Assembly: GCA_020633415.1 (NCBI GenBank)
Contig: JACKDQ010000020.1
Location: 1 to 50,549 of the forward strand
Length of the DNA: 50,549 nt
Reading direction: 5' to 3'
Source: Deltaproteobacteria bacterium
GTDB taxonomy: Bacteria; Myxococcota_A; Polyangia; GCA-2747355
The position numbers were made by a program, and so were the translations under genes. Under the pieces are notes generated by a model. That model was not told the DNA's origin, made no database searches, and saw only the letters and a program-made list of their open reading frames with translations. Of the stretch, positions 25,535 through 33,974 are shown piece after piece (the first letter of the stretch is position 1; each line of letters starts with the position of its first letter).

Positions 25535-26403
25535 CGATCACCGCGGGTCTAGATATCGGAAGCGGTTCGGTCAAGGCGGTCGTGATGTCCGTTGAGGGCG
25601 ACAAAGAAAAACTGCTGTCTCACGTTGTCGCGCGAATTCGTAAGCGCACCGTGCCGGCGGTCGTCGATGAGGTGTTTAGCGCTGCGGTCGAGGCGGCTGG
25701 TCTGGAAAGTCTCGACTACGTCGCCACCACTGGCGAGGGTGAGGATGTGCCGTTTGCCACCGGCCATTTTTACGGCATGACGACTCACGCCCGCGGCGGA
25801 CTATTCCTCGATCCTCAGGCACGTGCGGTGCTCGACGTCGGTGCATTGCATGGCCGCGCTGTGTTGATCGACGAGCGCGGCAAGGTACTCAACTACAAAA
25901 TGACCAGCCAGTGCGCGTCGGGTTCCGGGCAGTTTCTCGAGAACATCGCGCGCTATCTGGGTGTTTCTCAGGCGGAGATCGGCGATCTTTCGTTGTCCGC
26001 TGACGATCCCGAACAGTGTAGCTCGATCTGTGCGGTGCTCGCCGAGACCGACGTGATCAATATGGTCTCGCGCGGCATCAGCACGCCGAATATCCTACGC
26101 GGAATCCACGACAGCATGGCAGGGCGTTTCGCTCGCTTGCTGCGTTCGGTGCATGCCGACGGTGTGGTCTTGGTCACCGGCGGGCTAGCCACCGATGCGG
26201 GGCTGATCGCCGCACTACAGCATGCGCTCGATCAGGACACCCGACGAACCAGCAAACTGACGGCCAAGGGCCATTCACTGAGCATCTTTGCCGGCGCGAT
26301 CGGGGCGGCACTCTGGGGCGCCTACCGGCACAGCAAACTAGATCTAGGAGGAGCAGCATGGACGAAGAACGCGCCGACGTGGACGTCACAGTACGCACAC
26401 TAA
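25531..26403 (+). CDS. bcrD: Benzoyl-CoA reductase subunit D (ATPase / electron activator)
   Basis: The 290-residue partner ATPase of BcrA is the short form. GLDIGSGSVKAV at 6-17 is the phosphate loop. LDVGALHGRAV is the second motif, in which the usual GGQD is changed to GALH. SQCASGSGQFL places Cys128 at the predicted shared [4Fe-4S] cluster, with Cys163 and Cys167 in CSSICAVLAE. BcrA and BcrD together bind two ATP and bridge one cluster. The ATG lies within the bcrA stop (ATGA), and its 3' end overlaps the GNAT gene by 46 bp. Confidence 0.93.
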   Translation: MTITAGLDIGSGSVKAVVMSVEGDKEKLLSHVVARIRKRTVPAVVDEVFSAAVEAAGLESLDYVATTGEGEDVPFATGHFYGMTTHARGGLFLDPQARAVLDVGALHGRAVLIDERGKVLNYKMTSQCASGSGQFLENIARYLGVSQAEIGDLSLSADDPEQCSSICAVLAETDVINMVSRGISTPNILRGIHDSMAGRFARLLRSVHADGVVLVTGGLATDAGLIAALQHALDQDTRRTSKLTAKGHSLSIFAGAIGAALWGAYRHSKLDLGGAAWTKNAPTWTSQYAH

Positions 26404-26816
26404 GTGAAAAGGATTTCGAGCGCCTGGTGCGCATCGACGAGCAGATCACCGGTCGTCGCCGGACCGAGTGGTACCAGGGGAAGTTGAAACGTGCGCTGCA
26501 GGACAGCGATGTCCACATCTCGCTCGGCGCTGAGGTCGACGGTACGCTAGTCGGCGCGCTGTTCGGCTCGGTGTTCTTTGGCGAGTACGGTCAACCCGAG
26601 CCGGTGGCGGTGCTCGACACGGTGCTCGTCGATCGCGAGGTCAAACGTCGCGGTATCGGACGCGCGCTGTTCGAGCAACTGCAGCTTAACCTACGCGCGC
26701 TGCACATCGAGAAGCTGCGCACCGAGGTCGCTTGGGATCAGCATGAGCTGGTGCAGTTTTTTGCCAGTCGTGGATTCAAACCAGCCGAGCGGTTGGTCTT
26801 GGAGTGCAAGCTCTAG
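26358..26816 (+). CDS. GNAT-family N-acetyltransferase in the benzoyl-CoA operon
   Basis: The 152-residue GCN5-related acetyltransferase has the acetyl-CoA binding motif A VDREVKRRGIGRALFEQL (RRGIGR loop) and a C-terminal FFASRGFKPAERLVLEC strand-helix. It begins 46 bp before the end of bcrD, preceded by GGAGGAG at 26347-26353 within bcrD, so it is translated from the same transcript. The substrate is unknown. In Rhodopseudomonas, acyl-CoA ligases of aromatic degradation are controlled by lysine acetylation, so a regulatory target is conceivable, but small-molecule acetylation is equally possible. It is the last gene of the operon. Confidence 0.86.
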   Translation: MDEERADVDVTVRTLSEKDFERLVRIDEQITGRRRTEWYQGKLKRALQDSDVHISLGAEVDGTLVGALFGSVFFGEYGQPEPVAVLDTVLVDREVKRRGIGRALFEQLQLNLRALHIEKLRTEVAWDQHELVQFFASRGFKPAERLVLECKL

Positions 26817-26857
26817 CGCAGACCCCGTTGCGGTCAGCGCCGGCCGAGCGCCAGCCC

Positions 26858-28642
26858 CTATTTTGCCGGCTCAAGATCGATCAGCTTGTAGCTATGCTTG
26901 ATCGCCTGGTTGTAGCCTGAGGTGTAGAGCGTGATCGTGTGTTCGACGGTCATGCTGCTCGGCATCGTCGCTTCGCGCCAGACGTCAGGCATTGCGTTGT
27001 CGCGGAAGGTGATCGTGATCGGGTTGTAGGGGCCGTTCCAGTTGGCGTCTTTGCCCTCTTTCATCCGCTCGTGCATGTGCCGAAGTGGGTTGCGCGACTG
27101 GTCGAGAAACAGGTCGAGGCCGTCCAGCACGTGGGCGCTATATTGCTTTCCGAGGCCGCCAACGTAGACCACCGTGCGCGACTTTGGAATGCGCTCGCGT
27201 CGCCCGCTTTCCCAGGTGAAGCTTTGATACTGCTCGCTCTTGGCGACCTCCCGGTCGATATAGCGCCGTCCTTCTTTCTTGAGGAAGCGCAGGATGCCGA
27301 TACCGACGTGCGTCATTACCGCCTGCTTAGCCGCCGGCGTGGCGACCAGGTGGCGGCGGCCGTTGTGCGTGACTAGCCGACCGATCTCGGTGACGGTCTT
27401 GCCATCCTCGTGGCGCCAAGTCACCCGACGACTGCTCTTGTTTTGACCCTCGTCGACGACAGTTTTGTCGAGCTCGATCGCGCCGCGACCAAAGACGCGG
27501 GCCAGCCGCTCGTTGGGGGTAAATTCGCTCTCTTGCCACATTCGGCGGTTGAGTCGCTGGGAGTCCATTTTGCGAAACACGCCATTTTTGCCCTGGAAGA
27601 TCTTGCCGAAGAACAGCAGGTCGCGAGCGACGAGTTTCTCGTCGTCGCTGATCCGGTCGACGCCCTTGTTCTTGCCCTCGACCTTGCCGGCCCGTCGTCG
27701 CTCGCGCTTGCGGAACTTGCTCTGTTGGCGTCGGCGCTGGGCGTAGGTGTTGCCGGTGGCCTTGTCGTAAAAGGTCAGGTGATGCTCGACGACCTTGCCG
27801 TCGAAGAGCAACTTGTGCCGCGCTACTTCGGGCAGAACGATCTTGCCATCGTTGCGGTCGACGACCCGGTTGCTCCAGGAGATCGAAAGCTTTCGCTCAT
27901 TGTCGCCGCTAGAAAACAACCCGCCGGCCAGTGCCATGATGCCGTGATAATCGCCATCTGCTGCTTGTTTCATCCCCTTGGTTGGCTGGATCGCCTCGCT
28001 CAGCCAGGACCACCAGGTGTTGCGGGCGAGCTGGGCTGCACCGGGGCCGCTATAGCTATCGGGTACGTTGCCGAAGCGGTCGGTGACTTTGCGGCGATAG
28101 ACTTTGACCGTTTCGCTGCCCTTGTCGTAGGCGGTCCAGGCGTAGACGTCCTCGTCGGCCAGCTCTTTGCTATTGAGGTTGGCAAGAAAGCGTCGACCGA
28201 TCGAGGCATGGGCGTTGCGCAGCGCTTGGCTCCCCGGAATGAACACTTCGTAGCCCTTGTCCGTGGTGCACAGCTTGCCCAGCGACAGCGTTTGGCCGTC
28301 CGCTTCGCGCTTCCAGTTGACCTGTAGGTGTTTGCCTTTGCGCTCGAACTGCAGCGCGCCCGCACCAAATAGGCTGTGGATGAAGGCCGTGGGCTTGGGC
28401 ACACCGGCGTGCGTTTCGGCGAGTTCGAGGTAACCACGCGTTGCCGCCTTCCGGATCGGCAGGCCATCGACGACCTTGGTCTTGCCAAAGCGCGTGAAGC
28501 GGTCGGCAACCAAGACCGCGCGCAGTTCGGCACGCTGCTTGTCGCGTCGCAACAGCGGCGTGTGCTTGCTCTTGAAAGCGCTGGCGGGTTGGCTGAACAG
28601 CGCGAGACCGATGGCTAGGAAGATTGCGGAAAACACTCTCAT
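26858..28642 (-). CDS. Large secreted protein of unknown function
   Basis: The 594-residue product has a clean signal peptide (AIFLAIGLALFSQPASA, cleavage before FKSKH). The mature protein is strongly basic, with a very Arg/Lys-rich stretch in the middle (RRRQQSKFRKRERRR) and many W, Y and F residues in strand-like segments. The C-terminal part has TITFRDNAMPDVWREATMP and EHTITLYTSGYNQ. I do not recognise a family or a catalytic motif. It is convergent with the benzoyl-CoA operon (42 bp between stops) and probably unrelated to it. The start at 28642 puts the signal peptide at the N-terminus. The upstream start gives a six-residue extension. Confidence 0.78.
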   Translation of the reverse strand: MRVFSAIFLAIGLALFSQPASAFKSKHTPLLRRDKQRAELRAVLVADRFTRFGKTKVVDGLPIRKAATRGYLELAETHAGVPKPTAFIHSLFGAGALQFERKGKHLQVNWKREADGQTLSLGKLCTTDKGYEVFIPGSQALRNAHASIGRRFLANLNSKELADEDVYAWTAYDKGSETVKVYRRKVTDRFGNVPDSYSGPGAAQLARNTWWSWLSEAIQPTKGMKQAADGDYHGIMALAGGLFSSGDNERKLSISWSNRVVDRNDGKIVLPEVARHKLLFDGKVVEHHLTFYDKATGNTYAQRRRQQSKFRKRERRRAGKVEGKNKGVDRISDDEKLVARDLLFFGKIFQGKNGVFRKMDSQRLNRRMWQESEFTPNERLARVFGRGAIELDKTVVDEGQNKSSRRVTWRHEDGKTVTEIGRLVTHNGRRHLVATPAAKQAVMTHVGIGILRFLKKEGRRYIDREVAKSEQYQSFTWESGRRERIPKSRTVVYVGGLGKQYSAHVLDGLDLFLDQSRNPLRHMHERMKEGKDANWNGPYNPITITFRDNAMPDVWREATMPSSMTVEHTITLYTSGYNQAIKHSYKLIDLEPAK

Positions 28643-29074
28643 GAGAAGCTGACAGAGCAAGTGTCATGCCACGCGACGAGGCCCACAGGAATGCACGGCT
28701 GCGCAGGCCATCGCCGGGGTTTTGTCGAGAACGTGTGGAAAACTAGTCTGATAGGCGCGTGTGCTCACGTCGCAGGCGCCGAACCGCTGCGCGCAGGGGG
28801 CCGATCGGCTAGCCGTCAGGACAGCCGGCGTCTAGCCGGTGCTGCACTGGAAAGAGCCAAGCTATTAGGGGGTTCCGTTGGATTTTCGGGTGGCAGTTTC
28901 GGTCGTTGTTCGAATATCTCGGTCGCATGGCTGCCGCGCGTGTTTTGCGCGTGATGCGTCGGGGCCTGGGCTGTCAATGCGCTGTTACCGCCGCGATGAC
29001 GCGGGTTGGTACCGACGCCGTCCCTTTTCGATCGATATGGTATAGAAGCGACGCCAGGTGGAGGAGAATGCCTG
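28643..29074. other. Intergenic region before the tricorn gene
   Basis: This 432-bp stretch lies between divergently transcribed genes and has no credible gene. It must hold the promoters of the secreted protein and of the tricorn protease. GAGGAGA at 29061-29067 is the ribosome-binding site of the latter. TATAGA at 29042-29047 could be a -10 but no -35 is evident. Confidence 0.5.
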
Positions 29075-32000
29075 ATGAAATCGACACTGCCGAGGATCTT
29101 CCTATACATCGCCGTCTGCATCGCGCTGTTCGCGACCTTCTCTTTTGTCGGGCGACTGCGTGCCCGGCAAGGGGTCGAGGCGCTGCAGACCGTCAAGGCG
29201 CCGGCTCCGGTTGAGCGTGGCAAAGTAGCGCCTCCGTCTGCCGATGTTCCGCGGCTATTTCAGCATCCGACGCTATCTCGCAGCCAGATCGCCTTCGATT
29301 TCGCCGGCGAGATCTGGATCGTTTCTCGCGCTGGTGGCACCGCCCGGCGCTTAGTCAGTGGACAGCTCGCCAACTCGCGCCCGATCTTTTCGCCCGACGG
29401 GTCCTCTCTCGCTTTCACCGGCGTCTACGACGGTAACGCCGATGTCTACGTCGTGCCCACGGCGGGGGGCGAGCCACGACGCCTCACTTTTCATCCGGGT
29501 CACGACGCGGCGCTCGGCTGGACGCCCGATGGCACGCGTGTGCTGTTTCGGTCGCTGCGGGCAACGCCACGCGACCTACCGCGTCTGTTCACCGTTTCGC
29601 GAGACGGCGGCTTTCCCAAGGCGTTACCGCTGCCGTCGGGAAACGAGGCCAGCTACTCACCCGATGGCAAGCAGCTGGCCTACGTCCCGATCATGCAGTG
29701 GCAGCCTGAGTGGAAGAAGTACCGCGGCGGTCAGACGACGCCGATCTGGATCGCCGATCTTGCTGATTCGCAGATCATCAAAGTTCCGCGCGCGAACTCC
29801 AATGATCGGTCGCCGATGTGGGTTGGCGATCAGGTTTATTTTCTTTCCGACAGAAACGGCCGCTTCACGCTGTTCGGCTACGACACCAAGACCCGTGAGG
29901 TGCGCGAGCTGATCAAAAACCCCGACGGGTTAGACCTGCGTCAAGCCTCCGCGGGGCCGGGTGCGATCGTCCTCGAGGCACTGGGGCGCATTTCGCTTTA
30001 CGACCTGGCCTCCAAGGTGTTTCGCACCGTCCCGATCCGCATTTCCGCCGATCTGCCGCAGGTGCGCGCGCGTTTCGAAAAGATCCGTCCGCGCCAGGTG
30101 CTGCACGCCGCGATTTCACCAACAGGAAAGCGTGTGCTGCTCGAGGCCCACGGCGAACTATTGTCGGTCCCTACCGAAAAGGGCACGATCCGCAACATCA
30201 CGCGTACCCCGGCGGTTGCGGATCGTGATCCGGCGTTTTCCCCCGACGGTAAGTGGATCGCCTGGCTCTCCGACGACTCGGGCGAGTACGCGCTACACTT
30301 CCGCACTGCTGATGGCCAAGGTCCGGCACGCACGTTGGCGCTGGGGGATCCGCCTTCGTTCTTCTACGAGCCCAAGTGGTCGCCGGACAGCAAGAAGCTG
30401 GTGCTCAGCGATAAGCGCCTCAACCTGTGGTTGATCGACCTCGATCGTCCGACGCTCAAGAAGATCGACACCGATCGCTACGAAGGCGCCGACTTTCGTG
30501 CAGCCTGGTCCCCCGACTCGAAGTTCGTGGCCTACACCAAACAGCTGCCCAACTTCTTCCACGCGATTTTCATCTACTCACTGATCGACGGATCGTCGCA
30601 CCAAGTCACCGATGGTCGCAGCGAAGCGCTAGCGCCCGTTTTCGACCGCAGCGGCAAATACCTTTGGTTCCTAGCGAGCACCGACGTGGGCATCGCCCAG
30701 ACCGGTGGGATGTACGCCTACGGCAGACCGGTGACCAGCAGCCTCTATGCGTTGGTGCTCGACAAGTCGCTCCGCTCGCCGGTGGCACCGCAGAGCGACG
30801 AGGAGGGCGACCCTGTAGATCAGCAGCACGCCGGCTCGAGTCCGTCGAAGCAAGAGCAGAACGACAAGGGCCAGTCGAAGGCGGGAAAGTCGCGGGCGGT
30901 CAAGCCGCTGAAGATCGACTTTGCGGGGCTGGATCAGCGTATCGTGGCGATGCCCGTCAAGCGGGCGCGCTATCTGAGCCTCGACGCGGGGGCAGAAGGC
31001 GTGGTGTTCCTCACCGCGGGGCCATTGGCGTTCAGCGACGAAGACTATCTCACACTGCGCGTCAAGCCGCCAAAGTTGGATGTGCTGCGCTTCGATCTGG
31101 ACAAGCGCAAGGCCAAGCCCTTTGTCAATGCGATCGACTGGGGCCGCAGCGGGTTGCAGACCTTCGCGGTCTCTGCCGACGGAAAGAAAGTGTTGTTCGC
31201 CAAAGACGGCGCGTGGTTTGTCTCGTCATCCAAAGAGTCGCCAAAGCTGGACAAGGGGGGCGCGGACGAAGAAGGGGGGACCAAGCGACTGAAGACCGCC
31301 ACGGCAGAGGTGTGGGTCGACCCGCGCGCCGAGTGGCGTCAGATCTACAACGAAGTCTGGCGCATCGAGCGCGATTTTCTTTACGATCGCCACGCCCACG
31401 GACTCGACCTGACCGCGGCGAAGCGTTTCTACGCCCGCTTTCTCGATGGGCTTGGCAGCCGACGCGGCTTGAACGCGCTGCTTTCGGCGGCCTTGGGCAA
31501 CCTGACGCTCGGTCATGTCTGGGTTGATGGCGGCACGACGCCCGAGCAGCGCAATGTTGCGGTGGGGCTATTGGGTGCCGAATACAGCATCGAAGCGAAC
31601 CGCTACCGCTTTGCGCGCATCCTCTCGGGCGAAAACTACAATCCCCAGCTGCGTGCTCCACTGACCGAACCGGGCGTCGACGTCAAGCAGGGCGACTTCC
31701 TGATCGCCGTCAATGGCCAGGAGCTTCACGGCGACGAAAACCTTTACCGGCTGTTCATGGGAACCGCGGGGAAACTGACCGTGCTGAAGGTCGGTCCGCA
31801 GGCAGACGGTACGCACAGTCGCACCGTGCGAGTCGTGCCGATCGGCTCCGAGTCCGCGCTGCGCCTGCGCACCTGGATGGAGGACAACCGCAAGCGGGTC
31901 GACGCGCTCAGCGGCGGACGCGTCGGCTATGTCTTTATCCCCGACACCGGCGGTGGCGGCTTCGCCTCATTCAATCGCTACTACTTCTCGCAGGTCGGCA

Positions 32001-32542
32001 AGGAAGCGGTGATCCTCGACGAACGCTTTAACCATGGCGGGCAAATCGCCGACTACATGATCGACATCCTCAAGCGGAAGCCACTGATGGGCGCCACCAC
32101 GCGCGAAGGAATGGATGTTATTTTTCCGATGGGGGCGATCTATGGCCCCAAGGTGATGATCGCCAACGAGATGTCCGGTTCCGGGGGCGACGCGTTGCCG
32201 TGGTTGTTCAAGCGAGAGAAGCTCGGACCGTTGGTGGGCAAGCGGACCTGGGGCGGTCTGGTCGGCATCGGTGGCTACCCGAAGCTGATCGACGGCGGCT
32301 TCGTTACCGCACCGCGCTGGGCGCTCTACGGTATCCACGGCGCTTGGGAGGTCGAAAACGTTGGCATTGCACCGGACATCGAGGTCGAGCAAGATCCCGC
32401 GCGGGTCAGAAAAGGGCACGATCCGCAGCTTGAGCGCGCGGTGGAGCTCGCGCTCGCCGCCTTGGCCAAGACGCCGAAGACGACGCTACGGCGTCCTCCC
32501 TACCCGAATTACCACCCGAAGCTGCCAACCGTTCAGCCGTAG
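29075..32542 (+). CDS. Tricorn-type protease (S41) with N-terminal anchor
   Basis: The 1155-residue protein has an N-terminal hydrophobic segment (FLYIAVCIALFATFSFVG, about 9-26), so it is membrane-anchored or exported, unlike the cytoplasmic archaeal enzyme. WD40-like PD40 repeats follow (about 50-560; ARPIFSPDGSS-like, AFSPDGKWIAWLSDD), then a Lys/Gln/Ser-rich spacer near 590-625, the C1 domain, a PDZ domain (about 860-920) and the C2 protease domain. Candidate catalytic residues are His814 (LTLGHVWV), Ser1036 (SGSGGD) and Glu1094 (WEVENVG). The Ser-Glu spacing of 58 equals that of Thermoplasma tricorn (Ser965, Glu1023). The Ser before the archaeal His is Gly here. It should degrade peptides. 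Confidence 0.9.
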   Translation: MKSTLPRIFLYIAVCIALFATFSFVGRLRARQGVEALQTVKAPAPVERGKVAPPSADVPRLFQHPTLSRSQIAFDFAGEIWIVSRAGGTARRLVSGQLANSRPIFSPDGSSLAFTGVYDGNADVYVVPTAGGEPRRLTFHPGHDAALGWTPDGTRVLFRSLRATPRDLPRLFTVSRDGGFPKALPLPSGNEASYSPDGKQLAYVPIMQWQPEWKKYRGGQTTPIWIADLADSQIIKVPRANSNDRSPMWVGDQVYFLSDRNGRFTLFGYDTKTREVRELIKNPDGLDLRQASAGPGAIVLEALGRISLYDLASKVFRTVPIRISADLPQVRARFEKIRPRQVLHAAISPTGKRVLLEAHGELLSVPTEKGTIRNITRTPAVADRDPAFSPDGKWIAWLSDDSGEYALHFRTADGQGPARTLALGDPPSFFYEPKWSPDSKKLVLSDKRLNLWLIDLDRPTLKKIDTDRYEGADFRAAWSPDSKFVAYTKQLPNFFHAIFIYSLIDGSSHQVTDGRSEALAPVFDRSGKYLWFLASTDVGIAQTGGMYAYGRPVTSSLYALVLDKSLRSPVAPQSDEEGDPVDQQHAGSSPSKQEQNDKGQSKAGKSRAVKPLKIDFAGLDQRIVAMPVKRARYLSLDAGAEGVVFLTAGPLAFSDEDYLTLRVKPPKLDVLRFDLDKRKAKPFVNAIDWGRSGLQTFAVSADGKKVLFAKDGAWFVSSSKESPKLDKGGADEEGGTKRLKTATAEVWVDPRAEWRQIYNEVWRIERDFLYDRHAHGLDLTAAKRFYARFLDGLGSRRGLNALLSAALGNLTLGHVWVDGGTTPEQRNVAVGLLGAEYSIEANRYRFARILSGENYNPQLRAPLTEPGVDVKQGDFLIAVNGQELHGDENLYRLFMGTAGKLTVLKVGPQADGTHSRTVRVVPIGSESALRLRTWMEDNRKRVDALSGGRVGYVFIPDTGGGGFASFNRYYFSQVGKEAVILDERFNHGGQIADYMIDILKRKPLMGATTREGMDVIFPMGAIYGPKVMIANEMSGSGGDALPWLFKREKLGPLVGKRTWGGLVGIGGYPKLIDGGFVTAPRWALYGIHGAWEVENVGIAPDIEVEQDPARVRKGHDPQLERAVELALAALAKTPKTTLRRPPYPNYHPKLPTVQP

Positions 32543-32838
32543 GGTGGCCGGCGCGGACGACCTGGGGCTACCCTCCGCCGCGCTGGTTCATAGAGTTCAA
32601 GCGCGTCGTCATCACTCAGGTCCCCGACTGGCTTCGCGCTTAAACCTGTCCTTGGATCGCGCTCCACACCACTGCTGGCAGCGGATCTGGCGGCCCACCC
32701 CGCAGCGATCCATGAAGCGCTAGCAGTGGCGGCAGCTGAGCGGCCCACGTTTATGTCGCCCTGAGAGAGCACGCCCAGGAGTTGCGCGAGCGGCCTACCG
32801 CACCTGACAGTGAAGGTTCCTCGCGTCGTCGGCTACGC

Positions 32839-33504
32839 TCAGTCGTCTGCGCAGCGCTTGCTGGCCAAGATTCGAATATAGATCCACATCCCCGCGAGGG
32901 AAGCGATGGACCACAAGAGCACGATCCACCAGGCGTGAGGATAGAGCAAGAAATGCTCGTAGATGAATGCACCACCACAGGTGGTGTTGAGCGTAAGACC
33001 AACAAGGGCGAGCTTCTTGTGACGCCCGGTCAGCCAGGCGCCAAAGGCCAGATTTCCAAAGAGGGCGAAGTATTCAAGGCCGTGAAGTAGAGATGTTTCG
33101 CCGTAGCGCGCGCCCACGATATCGACATCGAGTGGGCTGATCGGGTTGATACGGACCGCGAGCGACACCGCAGCTCCAGGGCTCGTTTGTTTGCGACGGA
33201 GCGCGGACAGCATCGCCCAATCGACGTGCTTCATCGCCCGATAGGTGCGTCCACCGTGGACGTAGCTCAGGTAGACTCGCGGTCCCGTGGGAAAGCCCCC
33301 TCCACGCGGATTGACATAGCGGTCGCCCAGTAGGTTGCGTGCCGTCGCAGCGGTTGCATGGGTGCAGACAGCCCTCAGCCGTTTGTCCTCAGCGAAAGCG
33401 ATCGCCCCCAGCACCACGCCCGCCAACCATGAGCACAAGCAAAAACCTCCGACCCACAGAGCTGCCCTTCGCTCGCTGCGTTGGACTTCGCGTAGCATCG
33501 TCAT
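32839..33504 (-). CDS. Integral membrane protein, DUF3592-like
   Basis: The 221-residue product has a first transmembrane helix near residues 15-35 (WVGGFCLCSWLAGVVLGAIAF). A soluble portion follows with a strand pair around VYLSYVHGGRTYRA that resembles the DUF3592 family, whose members carry an R-x-YxYxVxGxxY motif. Two or three further helices lie near the C-terminus (LEYFALFGNLAFGAWL, LALVGLTLNTTCGGAFIY, WWIVLLWSIASLAGMW). No function is known. The start is not certain: Met codons at 33504 and 33498 are both possible, and an upstream start would add about 20 residues. Confidence 0.65.
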   Translation of the reverse strand: MTMLREVQRSERRAALWVGGFCLCSWLAGVVLGAIAFAEDKRLRAVCTHATAATARNLLGDRYVNPRGGGFPTGPRVYLSYVHGGRTYRAMKHVDWAMLSALRRKQTSPGAAVSLAVRINPISPLDVDIVGARYGETSLLHGLEYFALFGNLAFGAWLTGRHKKLALVGLTLNTTCGGAFIYEHFLLYPHAWWIVLLWSIASLAGMWIYIRILASKRCADD

Positions 33505-33974
33505 CTCCGCTGCATTCCGATCCGTAGCAACACAGGAGTGCGGCCGATCATCCCGCAATTGCACTCTGCGCGTCAGCCGATGACAGACCTGAAGGCGCGA
33601 TTAAGAGATCTATTCGATGCGGAGGCAAACAGATTTTGTAGACCGCGTCAGATCGAGAGCTTGCCGGACCGACTACCTCGGCGACCAGGATCAAGCGATT
33701 GCGGTGCACTGAACTTTGATCCCACCGATCCCCCTTAAAGGTGACCGGCCAGCCACGGTGACATCGTCGTGCCTAGCGAAATCGCCTCGGCGCCTGCCGC
33801 CGAATGATGCGCAGGGGCAGGCCACGGAGCAGGGCGTGATCAATAGCCGCGGAGGGTTCGTCAACCTGCTTGCCTTCGCCGCGCGTTTCCTCGGCGAGTA
33901 ACCGACCTCCGCCACCACCAACGACAGACGCAAAACTACTCGCGTTGCGACCCGCAGACTGCTATTCGCGATAT
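33505..33974. other. Low-density stretch with coding-like remnants
   Basis: This 470-bp region has no complete gene. Two short open stretches, one around 33580-33738 and one around 33716-33901 in another frame, both on the plus strand, use mostly G or C at third positions and read partly like protein (for example TDLKARLRDLFDAEANRF and GGFVNLLAFAARFLGE). They could be leftovers of a decayed gene, but I cannot name it. The second stretch ends 73 bases before the PLP enzyme start. Confidence 0.35.

Noticed and set aside
27410..28327. A 305-residue open frame on the plus strand, opposite the secreted basic protein.
   Set aside because: It lacks a ribosome-binding site and motifs. The minus-strand frame has a clean signal peptide.
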